From: Peptococcaceae bacterium
GTDB lineage: Bacteria; Bacillota; Desulfitobacteriia; Desulfitobacteriales; Syntrophobotulaceae
Assembly (NCBI GenBank): GCA_009782825.1
Contig: WRII01000008.1
Span: 1 to 64,000, forward strand
Direction: 5' to 3'
DNA length: 64,000 bases
In this document: positions 8,421 to 17,508 of the stretch, one piece after another
How positions within the stretch are numbered: the first letter of the stretch is position 1
Layout of the letters: every line of letters begins with the position of its first letter
Notes under the pieces: generated by a model
The model's database searches: none
What the model saw: the letters and a program-made list of their open reading frames with translations, nothing else
Told to the model about the DNA's origin: nothing
Program-made: the position numbers and the translations under genes

Positions 8421-9038
8421 TTATGGCCCCACCGTAATCTGATCAGCCAATTTCTCATACGTCTTCTGCCCGATCCCCGAAACATTCATCAAATCCTCAG
8501 GGCTCACAAACACTCCATTCGCCGTCCGGTACGCAATAATACGTTCAGCAATCGCCGGCCCCACACCTGGCAGCCGTTGCAGCTGAGACGAATTCGCCGT
8601 ATTAATATTCACCTTCCCCCCAGACATCCCGTCAGACGACGTCCCGTCCCCTGACGAGCCGCCTCCCCCGCCGCTTCCGTCTTCTCCCTCGCCCTCCCCA
8701 GCTTCTCCTTTATAAGGAATATAAATCCTCTGACCATCCTTCAGCTTCTGCGCCAAATTAATCTTATCACGATCCGCCTCATCCAGCAGCCCCGCCTCCG
8801 CCAACGCGTCACTCACACGCGCATCCAAAGGAAGATAGACAAGCCCCGGATTTTTTACAGCCCCCGCCACATGGACAGCAATCTTTGGACCGCCTGCGCC
8901 TGCGTCACCCGTGCCGCCGCTCCCTCCCGCCTGGAAAGTCATCCCTGCCTGCCCAGGCATAAAAATCTTCACAGCTCCGGCGATAACAACAAGCCCCAAG
9001 ATGACACCCCATATAATCTGATTCCTTCTGCGCATCAT
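8421..9038 (-). CDS. comEA: DNA receptor ComEA
   Basis: This 205-residue protein has one N-terminal membrane anchor (IIWGVILGLVVIAGAVKIF), an SLBB domain (AVHVAGAVKNPGLVYLP), a Gly/Ser-rich linker, and a C-terminal helix-hairpin-helix pair (VNINTANSSQLQRLPGVGPA and DLMNVSGIGQKTYEKL) that binds duplex DNA outside the cell. It delivers DNA to ComEC. The linker is unusually rich in GEGEDGSGGGGG-type residues. Starts at 9038 and 9035 (ATGATG) are equivalent. Confidence 0.95.
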   Translation of the reverse strand: MMRRRNQIIWGVILGLVVIAGAVKIFMPGQAGMTFQAGGSGGTGDAGAGGPKIAVHVAGAVKNPGLVYLPLDARVSDALAEAGLLDEADRDKINLAQKLKDGQRIYIPYKGEAGEGEGEDGSGGGGGSSGDGTSSDGMSGGKVNINTANSSQLQRLPGVGPAIAERIIAYRTANGVFVSPEDLMNVSGIGQKTYEKLADQITVGP

Positions 9039-9059
9039 CCGCTCATCTCCACCCTTTTC

Positions 9060-9359
9060 TTATAAACTCTTGTCCCCCTGTTTTCTCATGACACGTCTCC
9101 GACAGAGAACATAAACAATAAGCCCTCCAATCGTCGGCAGGTTAAATAAGCAAAAACTCCCCAAAACCCAAAGGGGATCCCCCCCCAGAAACAAGTTGTT
9201 GATACTCAATGTCACCACAGCGCCAAAGAACAACACCGGCAAAATCAACCCCATCCAGTTATTGCGGCGAAAACAAAAATAAACATGCAACACACAGGGC
9301 AGAACTGCCATAAACAACAAATTCATATATTGTCCAATCAGATCAGATAAAGATAACAT
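9060..9359 (-). CDS. Small membrane protein of unknown function
   Basis: The 99-residue protein has three hydrophobic segments (about 10-30, 35-55 and 65-86) and a basic tail. I recognise no family. It ends about 20 bp before comEA and is probably the first gene of the same transcript, but a role in competence is only suggested by position. Confidence 0.6.
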   Translation of the reverse strand: MLSLSDLIGQYMNLLFMAVLPCVLHVYFCFRRNNWMGLILPVLFFGAVVTLSINNLFLGGDPLWVLGSFCLFNLPTIGGLIVYVLCRRRVMRKQGDKSL

Positions 9360-9375
9360 CGTATCCCCTTCTTTC

Positions 9376-9471
9376 TAACGCGGGCTACGCCCGCAAGTGG
9401 TCAGTGATCAGTGGTTAGTGGTCAGTATTGGATTTTCTTGTTTTTTGTTGACGCTTCGCGTCTGTAAGTTA
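9376..9471 (+). repeat. Dispersed element, copy A
   Basis: It begins TAACGCGGGCTACGCCCGC (6-bp stem GCGGGC/GCCCGC), continues with heptamers AGTGGTC/AGTGATC/AGTGGTT, then CAGTATTGGATTTTCTTG, and ends in a second hairpin GACGCTTCGCGTC. Its right end meets the mutS2 stop codon. Related copies lie at 32373, 52447, 60514 and 60812. Confidence 0.9.
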
Positions 9472-11886
9472 CTATCTAAGCTCAACAACCGTCACACCGC
9501 TGTCCCCTTCGCCAACTTCCCCCAATCGAAAAGCCGCCACATGAGGATGCCTCTTAAGAAAAGCATGAACGCCGGCCCGCAGAGCCCCCGTCCCTTTGCC
9601 GTGAATCACACTGACTTGGGTGATCCCCCCCAGCACAGCATCATCAAAATACTTGTCCAGTTTCTCCTCCGCTTCATCCACCAACTTCCCTCGCACATCA
9701 ATCTCACTGCGCATGCTCATCGCTTTGTCCAAGTTCCCCTTATGAGCGCTCCCTCCATCCTTCTTCCCCTTCTTCCCCGTCTCCCCTCTCTCATCAATCA
9801 CCCTGATCTGGGCCAGCGGAACCGTCATCTTCAGAACACCAACCTGGACAATCACCTCATTGTTTTTGTCAGACAGCGCAACAACATGTCCGTTCTCACC
9901 CAAATGAGCCAAATAGATCTTCTGTCCAGGCTTAATCTGATCCGGTCGGAGTGACCCCGTTTGGATCCCCCCGGTATCCGGAAAAATCTCTCCTTCATCC
10001 AGACTGTCCGCCAAACGCTTCGTCTCTTGCCGGACACGCTCCATGACCCGGTCCTGATCCCGGCGATCCAATTTTTGCGCCGCTTTGATCTCCTGTACAA
10101 TCTTCTGGGTCTCCCGGCGCGCTTCCTGCACCAGACTCAAAGCCTGATCCCGGGCATCTTCCACAAGAATCCGGCTCTTTTCCTCCGCCTCAGCCCCACG
10201 CCGGTTCAAATCCTCCTTTTGCCGGACAAGCTCCTCCCGCTCCCTCTCCAGCTCCTTCCTCTGCCTCTCAGCCTCCCGCTGGGACTCCTCCAAACTCTCC
10301 AGTAAATGCGCCATCTGGCTCTGGCGCTCAGACAGATGTTCCTGAGCCTGGCTCAGCACCTCTGTCCCCAGCCCAAGGCGCTCGGCAATGGCAAAAGCGT
10401 TGCTGCGTCCGGGAATGCCCGTAATCATCCGGTAAGTGGGACGAAGACTTTCCACATCAAACTCCACAGACGCATTCTCCACCCGGTGCGTGTTGTAGGC
10501 AAAAGTTTTCAGAGTTCCGTAATGGGTGGTGGCCATCCCGCGGCATCCCCGCCGCAGCAGATCCTCCACAATAGCCATGGCCAGAGCCGCCCCTTCACTG
10601 GGATCTGTCCCCGCACCAATTTCATCAAAAAAGACCAAAGACGACTCATCAGCTTCAGCCAAAATATCAATAACATTGGCCATATGGCCGGAAAAAGTAC
10701 TTAACGACTGTTCCACACTCTGTTCATCCCCAATATCCACAAAGACCCCCTCGAACACCCCCAGGGACGAGTGCCCCTCCACAGGGATATGGAGCCCACA
10801 TTGAGTCATAATCACCATCAGCGCCAGAGTCTTGATCGCCACCGTTTTCCCGCCCGTATTAGGTCCGGTCACCACAAGCCAGTCGTACTCCTCTCCCAGC
10901 TCCACAGTCAGCGGCACAACATCTCCTTCCAGCAAAGGATGGCGGGCCCCAGCCAGCTTCACCTGAGGCCGGCGCAAAAGTTCAGGCTCTTCCGCCCGCA
11001 TATCCTGGGCCAGGCGAGCTTTAGCCACAATGAAGTCAAGGGCCACCAGAGCCTCATAAGACGTCAGAATCTCATCCAGATGCTCAGCCACTTGACTGGT
11101 CAGCAGGCGCAGCACGCGCTCCACTTCCTGCTTTTCACGCACCGTAGCTTCCCGCAAACTGTTGCCCAGCTGCACCACCGCCATAGGCTCAATAAATACC
11201 GTTGCGCCACTGGCCGACTGGTCATGGACAATCCCGGGGAAAGCAGATACATATTCCTGTTTGATTGGCACCACATAGCGCTCACCCCGAGTCGTGACAA
11301 GAGGATCCTGAAGCATTTTCTGGTAAGCCCCCTGGCGCAGAACCTGATCCAGCGCCGACTTGATGCGCTGCCGCGCCGCAGCAATAGCCCCGCGAACGCG
11401 CGCCAACTCTGCCGACGCCCGATCCGTAACCTCCCCCTCCTCGGAAAGACTCCTCTCTAAAGCCTCTTCCAAAGGCTTCAACGGAACAATCGTTTCCGCG
11501 ATACGCGCCAGAGTGGTTTTATTGGATAAATCACGGCCCGTCGTCTCCACAATCCCCGAGCGCACCCGTCTTGCCGTGTTCAGGGTATCCTTGATATCCA
11601 CCAGCTCCGGGCCCAGAATCATGCCACCATGTTCACAGCGCTCCAGACACGTGTGAATCTCCTTGCTGCCGCGCACAGAAAAAGACGGCTGGACACGAAG
11701 CAAGTCCCGCGCCTCTTCCGTTTCCTTGAGCAGGCTCTGTACCCGGTCAAAGTCCGCCACCGGCGCCAGCGTCAACGCCTTCTGTCTCGCCAACTCCAAG
11801 TGGCAGTGATCCGCCAGCCGCTCCCTCACGCGATGATACTCCAGCTTATTCAGAGCCTTCTCCGCAATACGCATAAATTCCATCAT
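9472..11886 (-). CDS. mutS2: Endonuclease MutS2
   Basis: The 804-residue protein has the MutS2 layout: N-terminal lever and clamp helices, an ATPase with Walker A GPNTGGKT (about 340) and Walker B LVFFDEIGAGTD, a long charged coiled coil (about 520-620), and a C-terminal Smr domain with IDVRGK and HGKGTGALR. MutS2 suppresses recombination and, in Bacillus, splits collided ribosomes. The start ATGA overlaps the zapA stop by 4 bp. The 3' end abuts repeat copy A. Confidence 0.96.
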   Translation of the reverse strand: MMEFMRIAEKALNKLEYHRVRERLADHCHLELARQKALTLAPVADFDRVQSLLKETEEARDLLRVQPSFSVRGSKEIHTCLERCEHGGMILGPELVDIKDTLNTARRVRSGIVETTGRDLSNKTTLARIAETIVPLKPLEEALERSLSEEGEVTDRASAELARVRGAIAAARQRIKSALDQVLRQGAYQKMLQDPLVTTRGERYVVPIKQEYVSAFPGIVHDQSASGATVFIEPMAVVQLGNSLREATVREKQEVERVLRLLTSQVAEHLDEILTSYEALVALDFIVAKARLAQDMRAEEPELLRRPQVKLAGARHPLLEGDVVPLTVELGEEYDWLVVTGPNTGGKTVAIKTLALMVIMTQCGLHIPVEGHSSLGVFEGVFVDIGDEQSVEQSLSTFSGHMANVIDILAEADESSLVFFDEIGAGTDPSEGAALAMAIVEDLLRRGCRGMATTHYGTLKTFAYNTHRVENASVEFDVESLRPTYRMITGIPGRSNAFAIAERLGLGTEVLSQAQEHLSERQSQMAHLLESLEESQREAERQRKELEREREELVRQKEDLNRRGAEAEEKSRILVEDARDQALSLVQEARRETQKIVQEIKAAQKLDRRDQDRVMERVRQETKRLADSLDEGEIFPDTGGIQTGSLRPDQIKPGQKIYLAHLGENGHVVALSDKNNEVIVQVGVLKMTVPLAQIRVIDERGETGKKGKKDGGSAHKGNLDKAMSMRSEIDVRGKLVDEAEEKLDKYFDDAVLGGITQVSVIHGKGTGALRAGVHAFLKRHPHVAAFRLGEVGEGDSGVTVVELR

Positions 11887-12422
11887 TCCGCCGTAGCCGC
11901 TTCCAGCAAAGAAGTCAACTCGTCCAAATCCGTTTTAAGCCGGGCCCTTTCCTTACTCAACGTCTCATTCTCATCCGACAGAAGATCCCTTTCCTGACCC
12001 CAAATAAACTTATCTTCACGCAGCTTGTTATTCTCCCGCTGCAAAATTTCTTTCAGCGAATGGAGCTTGGCATTGTCCTGCTGCAATTCGATCAATTCCT
12101 GACGCAGAAGCTCAATCTCATTATGCATCTGTTTTTTTTCTTTAAGCATAGCCGTATATCTCGCAGACAAGGAGTCGCCTTCCTGAGACATGGCATCCCT
12201 CTCTTCCCTTGCGGCCGCCTCCTCTTCCGCCAATTGCAGCGCGATGAGAATCGCCACTTGGTGCACCCCTAAAAACGGCGCTTTTTGGGCCACCTCCCTC
12301 ATGCGCTCATCCACATTGGCCGCCAGGCTCTGGATTTTAGCCTCGGGTTGTGATCCTCGCAGAACGTGGCGTTCCCCGAAAATTTCAACCACGATTTTCT
12401 GCGGGGTTTGTTCATGTGTCAT
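11883..12422 (-). CDS. zapA: Cell division protein ZapA
   Basis: The N-terminus (VVEIFGERHVLRG, then QSLAANVDERMREVA) is the ZapA domain that binds and bundles FtsZ; the rest is a long coiled coil (about residues 75-175), longer than in a minimal ZapA of about 90 residues. I chose the ATG at 12422, which has GAGG 9 nt upstream; an ATG at 12449 with AAAGGA is also possible. Placement between pheT and mutS2 is the usual clostridial order. Confidence 0.88.
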   Translation of the reverse strand: MTHEQTPQKIVVEIFGERHVLRGSQPEAKIQSLAANVDERMREVAQKAPFLGVHQVAILIALQLAEEEAAAREERDAMSQEGDSLSARYTAMLKEKKQMHNEIELLRQELIELQQDNAKLHSLKEILQRENNKLREDKFIWGQERDLLSDENETLSKERARLKTDLDELTSLLEAATAE

Positions 12423-12499
12423 GTAAAAATCCTCGCTCTCGTGCCTCATATTCTCAGTCCTTTTTTACGGCATCTTTCTCCAAAAAGGAGACTCCTCTT

Positions 12500-15076
12500 T
12501 TACGTCTTTCGCCATTCGGCCCCAAATTCCTCCTGAATTCCACACAAGATTCTCTGGTTCGCTTCAGTAACCTCTTCGTCTGTCAACGTTCTTTCACTCG
12601 ATTGATAGTGTAGAGAAAAAGCCAGGTTTTTATACCCTGGGAGAATCGGGAGCCCTGTGTAGACATCAAAAATATCAACTTTTATCAACAGGGGGCCGCC
12701 CAACTCCCGGATTTTTCTCTCAACAGCTCCCGCCGGTACGGCTTCATCTGTCACCACAGCCAAATCCCGCTGAATCGCCGGAAAACGCGGATACCCTTTA
12801 GCCGTGATTGTGCGCGCTGCCAGACCATGGCCGAAGTCCTGCACAGCCCGCATCAACTCTTGAAAATCCAGCTCAAAGACCACCGGATTGTGCAGATCCC
12901 AATTCTCAGCCACTTTTGGATTCAATTCGCCCACGAACCCCAGATTGTGCCCGCCCGCAAAAATCTCAGCCGACCTGCCCGGATGCAGAAGTGCGGTTCG
13001 ACCCTCGCCTCCCGAACTTTGATCAGGACGCCGGAACTCCAAGGCCACACCTAAAAGCTCCGCCAGAGCCTCAACACTCCCTTTCATATGGAAGAATCCA
13101 TACTCGGAAGCCCCTTGGCGTATCAGGGAGTTCCCTTGGGCCCAGTGCTTGGCGCCTCTGCCGCAAGTGATTCCGGCGATTTTGAGCATTTCATCCGGCA
13201 ATTCCCGGATAGGCTCAAGAGAGTCAGCCCTAGACTTTTTTAAATAGACATTCCCAATCTCGAACAAAGAAACACCGCTGCTCTGCCGCGACATATTGCG
13301 GGCCGCAATGGTAAGCAGACCGGGAATCAACGACGTTCTCATAACGCTCATATCCTCGCGCAAAGGATTGAGAAGCGGAATCTGGCGGTTCTCATATCCC
13401 CAGTCTCCATCCTCTTTTTGCCGGACAAAAGCATAGGTGATCACTTCATTCATACCCGCCTCAACCAACACCCGCCTGAGGCGGCGGCGCATAATCTGCT
13501 CCTCACTGCGTTCCCCCTGAGTTTGCGCCCCGTGGGGCAATGTAGCGGGAATGAGATCGTATCCAATCATGCGGGCCACTTCTTCAATAAGATCCTCTTC
13601 AATCTTTAGATCCTGCCGATAGGGAGGAATATCCACTTCAAAAACCCCGTCGTCCCTTTGGCGGCACTCGAACTCCTGCCTCTCCATGGCTTGAAGCGTC
13701 TGCTCCGCCTCCACAGTCACCCCCAGCACCTTACTGATGCGGGTGGTGTCTAAGCAAATCGTGGTTTTTTCCGGAAGGTGTACAACCTTTTCCCTGAAAC
13801 CCACGGCCTGCCCAGCCGACAATTCTTTCAGGAGATCTGCCAGTCTTTCCAGTGTTGACACAGTTCCTGTTACATCCGTCCCTTTTTCAAAGCGCGTTGA
13901 CGACTCCGAGCGCAGCCCCAGCCGCCGGCTGGTCCGGCGCACACAGGCCCCCTGAAAATGGGCGGACTCAAACAACACACGCCGGGTTCCTTCTGTCACT
14001 TCTGTATCCAGTCCCCCCATAACCCCGGCAATCGCCACCGGCCCTCTCCCATCGGCAATCACAAGCATATTCTCATCCAAAGAACGCTCCACACCGTCCA
14101 GTGTGATCAGGCTTTCTCCAACACAGGCCCGACGTACACAGATATCCCCATCAAGTTTATCCAGATCAAAAGCATGCAGCGGCTGTCCCCGCTCCAGCAT
14201 GCAATAGTTGGTCAGATCCACAATATTACTGATCGGCCGCACCCCTGCCGCCCGCAGGCGATTTTGCAGCCACATGGGAGACGGCTCAACAACACTATTG
14301 TCAACAATGAGAGCCGAATACCGCCAGGACCAATCCGAGGCTTCAATCGTAATATCCGGAATACGATCTGATGCCCACAGCTTTTGGGAACTTTTCAATG
14401 AAGGCAGCGCGGCCTTCCTGTTAATCAGAGCCCCCACTTCCTGGGCCACATGAATCATCGCCAGACAATCCGGCCGGTTCGGATACAGCTCAAGATCCAG
14501 CACCCAATCCTCCAGCTCCAAATAGTCAGCCAGCGCGGCGCCCACAGGCGCGTCACCCGGAAGAATCAACACCCCCTCCCGGCTGCGCTCTGTCCCCACA
14601 GGTAATCCTGCAGCGACCCCCAAGCCTAGTTCCTTCTCCCCGCACATCATGCCAAAAGAGGTAATTCCGCGCAGATCTCTCTCCTTAAGGGTTCCCTCAC
14701 CCCTCGGCAGCTCCGCTCCCGGCAATGCCACAGGAACCTTGTCTCCCCGAAAAATGTTCGGCGCCCCTGACACAATCGTGATCATCCCCTCCGCCAAACC
14801 GGCGCCCCCATTTCCCGCACCGGTATGATCCATGGGTTCGATGCCCGCACCCAGCAAGCCACCGCCCACATCCACCGCACAGACACGCAAGGTCTCCGCG
14901 TTGGGATGTTTTTCCTCAGAGACAATCTCCCCAATGATCACCCGGGAAAGCCCTGGATGGAGAGGCTCAACAGACCCCACCTCCACACCGCCGTGGGTCA
15001 ATATATCCGCCAACTGCCGGGGCGAATAGCCTGTTAAATCCACCATAGACCCCAGCCACTTCCAACTGACTCGCAT
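12500..15076 (-). CDS. pheT: Phenylalanyl-tRNA synthetase beta subunit
   Basis: From the ATG at 15076 (MRVSWKWLGSMVDLTG) this is 858 residues, somewhat over the usual ~800. It has the EMAP-type tRNA-binding domain (VSGAPNIFRGDKVPVALPGA), the B3/B4 editing domain (GRGPVAIAGVMGG), B5, the catalytic-like core and the ferredoxin-fold anticodon domain at the end (FPAIQRDLAVV). The tRNA-binding domain holds a Gly-rich insert (MDHTGAGNGGAGLAEG). Bacterial PheT works only as a heterotetramer with PheS, yet no pheS lies upstream, where it is normally found. The open frame continues 60 codons upstream without family resemblance. Confidence 0.95.
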   Translation of the reverse strand: MRVSWKWLGSMVDLTGYSPRQLADILTHGGVEVGSVEPLHPGLSRVIIGEIVSEEKHPNAETLRVCAVDVGGGLLGAGIEPMDHTGAGNGGAGLAEGMITIVSGAPNIFRGDKVPVALPGAELPRGEGTLKERDLRGITSFGMMCGEKELGLGVAAGLPVGTERSREGVLILPGDAPVGAALADYLELEDWVLDLELYPNRPDCLAMIHVAQEVGALINRKAALPSLKSSQKLWASDRIPDITIEASDWSWRYSALIVDNSVVEPSPMWLQNRLRAAGVRPISNIVDLTNYCMLERGQPLHAFDLDKLDGDICVRRACVGESLITLDGVERSLDENMLVIADGRGPVAIAGVMGGLDTEVTEGTRRVLFESAHFQGACVRRTSRRLGLRSESSTRFEKGTDVTGTVSTLERLADLLKELSAGQAVGFREKVVHLPEKTTICLDTTRISKVLGVTVEAEQTLQAMERQEFECRQRDDGVFEVDIPPYRQDLKIEEDLIEEVARMIGYDLIPATLPHGAQTQGERSEEQIMRRRLRRVLVEAGMNEVITYAFVRQKEDGDWGYENRQIPLLNPLREDMSVMRTSLIPGLLTIAARNMSRQSSGVSLFEIGNVYLKKSRADSLEPIRELPDEMLKIAGITCGRGAKHWAQGNSLIRQGASEYGFFHMKGSVEALAELLGVALEFRRPDQSSGGEGRTALLHPGRSAEIFAGGHNLGFVGELNPKVAENWDLHNPVVFELDFQELMRAVQDFGHGLAARTITAKGYPRFPAIQRDLAVVTDEAVPAGAVERKIRELGGPLLIKVDIFDVYTGLPILPGYKNLAFSLHYQSSERTLTDEEVTEANQRILCGIQEEFGAEWRKT

Positions 15077-15149
15077 ATCATCCACCTTCCTTAATTTGCG
15101 CTCATCCCAATCTCTTTGTGATCTCCAAGTATTTTGGCGCTTCTCAAAT

Positions 15150-15178
15150 AGTATACAGGACTGCGGCAAACAGGACAA
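15150..15178 (-). promoter_or_regulatory. Probable pheT promoter
   Basis: On the minus strand TTGTCC (15173-15178) is followed after 17 bp by TATACT (15150-15155), about 75 bp before the pheT ATG. A separate promoter fits the absence of pheS. Confidence 0.6.
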
Positions 15179-15242
15179 GGCAGAAGATGAGTCGTAGGTC
15201 GAAGTGGTTGATATTTTAGGAAAGACAGTACACAATAAGGTA

Positions 15243-15260
15243 TGCATTGATTTCAATGCA
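15243..15260. promoter_or_regulatory. Inverted repeat, possible operator of the AbrB/PIN module
   Basis: TGCATTGA and its exact complement TCAATGCA are separated by TT, 23 bp before the antitoxin start. AbrB-type antitoxins commonly autoregulate through such palindromes; binding here is inferred. Confidence 0.5.
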
Positions 15261-15283
15261 AATCAGAAAGGGGCGCGTTATAA

Positions 15284-15580
15284 ATGGAACTTGCTAAAAT
15301 TACAATTCGCGGACAAATTACAATCCCTATTGAGATACGCAAAAAGTTGGGCGTAAAGGATGGTGACAAAGTTATTTTCGTTGAGGAAAATGGACGTATT
15401 ATCATGGAAAATGCCGCCATGATCGCGCTTAAAAATGCGCAGGACGCTTTTGCGGGAGAAGCTGAACGGTTGGGTTTGAAAAACGAGCAGGACGTTGTTG
15501 ACATGGTGAAAGAAGTGCGCCGTGAACGAACTTCTGAACGTGACACGCCGGAAATTCAAGAGCAAAGTGGAAACGGTTGA
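15284..15580 (+). CDS. AbrB/MazE-type antitoxin
   Basis: The first 45 residues are a swapped-hairpin AbrB domain (ITIRGQITIPIEIRKKLGVK, then GDKVIFVEENGRIIMEN), followed by a helical toxin-neutralising tail. AAAGGGG lies about 12 nt before the ATG. Members of this family usually end near the VRRER motif; here the frame runs on for about 15 residues that look out of register. This suggests the original end was lost in the deletion that removed the start of the toxin gene. Confidence 0.85.
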   Translation: MELAKITIRGQITIPIEIRKKLGVKDGDKVIFVEENGRIIMENAAMIALKNAQDAFAGEAERLGLKNEQDVVDMVKEVRRERTSERDTPEIQEQSGNG

Positions 15581-15797
15581 CCTGTTGCTGAGCCAGTTAC
15601 CTTATGAGCTTGTTTACACGCCCAAACAGCCTAAGCCTGGACTGTTTGAAATACGCGATGAAAAGGACTATCCCGTTTTATATTCGGCTCTTACTGAGAG
15701 TGTTGACATATTTATCACGGGCGACGACGATTTTGACGGGCTGGATTTGGAGAAACCAGAGATCATCAGCCCCGCCAGATTTCTTGAAAAATATTAA
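15522..15797 (+). pseudogene. PIN-domain toxin lacking its N-terminal third
   Basis: From a GTG at 15522, which overlaps the antitoxin frame, 91 residues match the middle and end of COG1569-like PIN toxins: RRKFKSK, RDEKDYPVLYSAL, VDIFITGDDDFDGL and IISPARFLEKY. The beginning of the fold, with the first catalytic Asp (the usual DTN motif), is missing. A deletion of about 150 bp between the antitoxin end and the toxin middle would explain both frames. RNase activity is unlikely. Confidence 0.7.
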
Positions 15798-16270
15798 GAT
15801 GAATCTATAGCCTTGGGGGACATGATTCAGTTCACAGACACTTCCAAGAATAAACTCGATATTACACCATCCACCCTTAAACCGTGCCAGACAAGGGGCT
15901 GTGACTTAGGTTTCCCTTGGCTGATTTTCTTGAGAAAATAATCCCGGAAGATCGGCTGAAATGCCTGTTTGCTTCCCGGCCACTCACCATAGTGACCGCC
16001 ATAAAGTAAAATACCCCGTTTAAATAGCGGTTGCCTTGTTTCGTGCTAACATCCTTTCCTTCTGTTTTTCAAGACAATGGGCAAGGCTCCGAGTAATAAA
16101 GTCCCTTGATTCCTGAAAATCCCGACAAGTATCCCCATCATTTTGAACACACTCTATCGCTTATTTATCCGAAAAAATCGGAAATGGAGACAGTCATGTT
16201 CAGGAGAAGGCGCCTTTTTTCTTTGGAGGCGGTGGCAGTCCGGCAACAATTAAGTAATCGTGCATACCAC
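15798..16270. other. Non-coding stretch with decayed coding fragments
   Basis: No intact gene is visible. Short broken frames on the plus strand (a 38-codon frame beginning MIQFTDTSKNKLDI at about 15822, and ADFLEKIIPEDRLKCLFASR at about 15920 in another frame) look like pieces of one decayed gene, possibly a transposase. I cannot assign the family. Confidence 0.35.
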
Positions 16271-16299
16271 TTGAATTGCACGAGATAACATGATATAAT
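16271..16299 (+). promoter_or_regulatory. Promoter of the relB/yoeB module
   Basis: TTGAAT (16271-16276), a 17-bp spacer and a perfect TATAAT (16294-16299) lie about 37 bp before the relB start. Confidence 0.7.
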
Positions 16300-16335
16300 A
16301 AGAATATATTATTAAAGAGTTGGGGGTTGTTTCTT

Positions 16336-16590
16336 ATGGCTGAAACGATCAACGTCACTATCCGACTTGATCGGGAAGTGAAAGAAAGCGCCGAACAGTT
16401 ATTTAACGATCTGGGAATGAATTTATCTACTGCTTTCAATATTTTTGCCCGTCAAGCCTTGCGTCAAGGGAAAATTCCTTTTGAGATTTACGACCCCTTT
16501 TACAGCGAGAAAAACCAGGCGCGGCTTGCCCGCTCAGTGGCTGACGCAGAAGCCGGGCGAATAACAGCACACGAATTAATCGAGGATTGA
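16336..16590 (+). CDS. RelB/DinJ-family antitoxin
   Basis: The 84-residue protein starts at the ATG at 16336 with GGGGG 9 nt upstream. The N-terminal ribbon-helix-helix (INVTIRLDREVKESAEQLF, then LGMNLSTAFNIFARQAL) is typical of RelB/DinJ, and the C-terminal part should wrap the toxin. It is followed 3 bp later by the remains of a yoeB gene, so it now appears to be an orphan antitoxin. Confidence 0.88.
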   Translation: MAETINVTIRLDREVKESAEQLFNDLGMNLSTAFNIFARQALRQGKIPFEIYDPFYSEKNQARLARSVADAEAGRITAHELIED

Positions 16591-16593
16591 TTT

Positions 16594-16779
16594 ATGCAGA
16601 AAGCGTGGACAGATGATGCATGGGAAGATTATCTTTTCTGGCAAACATAGGATAGAAAGACCCTGAAACGCACCAACACTCTTTTGAGGGATATTGACCG
16701 CGAGCCTTTTTCGGGGATTGGTAAACCGGAACCACTCACAGGCAATTTACAGGGATATTGGAGCAGGCGCATAGATGAT
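16594..16779 (+). pseudogene. yoeB: yoeB toxin pseudogene
   Basis: The frame starts MQKAWTDDAWEDYLFWQT, which is YoeB-like, then meets an in-frame TAG at 16648. YoeB similarity continues in the same frame ([20 protein letters not shown], then [20 protein letters not shown]) until about 16779. The last ~20 residues of the family, with the catalytic His/Tyr end, are replaced by unrelated sequence. One nonsense mutation plus loss of the 3' end make a functional RNase very unlikely. Confidence 0.85.
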
Positions 16780-16855
16780 GTAAATCTCTGGGGCCCCTGG
16801 TGCCAGATTCTATAAAGGTCGGCACGAGTCCAGGGAGTCGCTTGCTACGCTCCCT

Positions 16856-17392
16856 CTATTCCTTGGGTCGGTAGTCAAAAAACATACAAGCCTCTTCATA
16901 AGCTTGGTGTAGCATAGGATTCCTTTTCCAATCACTAAAGAACTTTCTTATTTTTTTGTTTTCAAACAGATGTTCCAAGATTCCATTAACAATAGCAACC
17001 CGAATTTCCGCATCGTTGCTTTCATATAAATCTGCGATGTATTTTTTAATCTCTAATAGTTGCTCACCATGTTTTTCTTGATCCTTCCATAAATAATTAA
17101 ACCAATTTAGCAGCTCCCAACAAGCCTCATATCTAGTGCTAATGTCTGTTGTATTCTCATAGCCGTTAATGTTTTCAATAATGCACCGCTTAAAGTACGG
17201 CAGAAGAAATCCTTGATAATCTTCTATCGATAAAAAAGGGTTTATTTTTTCATAAAATGACTTATCAAAAATCAGAACAAAGAGGGCTCCTAAGTCCTCA
17301 AGAGAAGGGCTTTTTGACCACTTTTCAAATTCTTTGTATGGGATAGGATGTGTAGTGTTCTTTGCATGTAAAATTTCACTTAGGTAAGTCAT
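16856..17392 (-). CDS. Hypothetical protein, all-helical, cytosolic
   Basis: The start at 17392 has GAGGGG 5 nt upstream, giving 178 residues; the in-frame ATG at 17410 is less likely. The protein is rich in aromatic and charged residues, appears all-helical and has no signal or membrane segment (ELLNWFNYLWKDQEKHGEQL). I do not recognise the family. Size and company with other small orphans resemble immunity genes of polymorphic-toxin loci, but no toxin is visible here. Confidence 0.6.
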   Translation of the reverse strand: MTYLSEILHAKNTTHPIPYKEFEKWSKSPSLEDLGALFVLIFDKSFYEKINPFLSIEDYQGFLLPYFKRCIIENINGYENTTDISTRYEACWELLNWFNYLWKDQEKHGEQLLEIKKYIADLYESNDAEIRVAIVNGILEHLFENKKIRKFFSDWKRNPMLHQAYEEACMFFDYRPKE

Positions 17393-17508
17393 GTTGTCCC
17401 CTCTCCCCAATGATTATCTTTATTAACTCAGCGTTTTTTGCATCCCGTTGGCTGTGCGGAGTATTATTTAGATTCCCACTCATGCTACGGCAAATCGGCA
17501 CTGTCACG

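Noticed and set aside
15077-15256. 60-residue N-terminal extension of PheT
   Set aside because: PheT proteins start at MRVSWKW-like sequence; the extension covers the promoter region and has no family resemblance.
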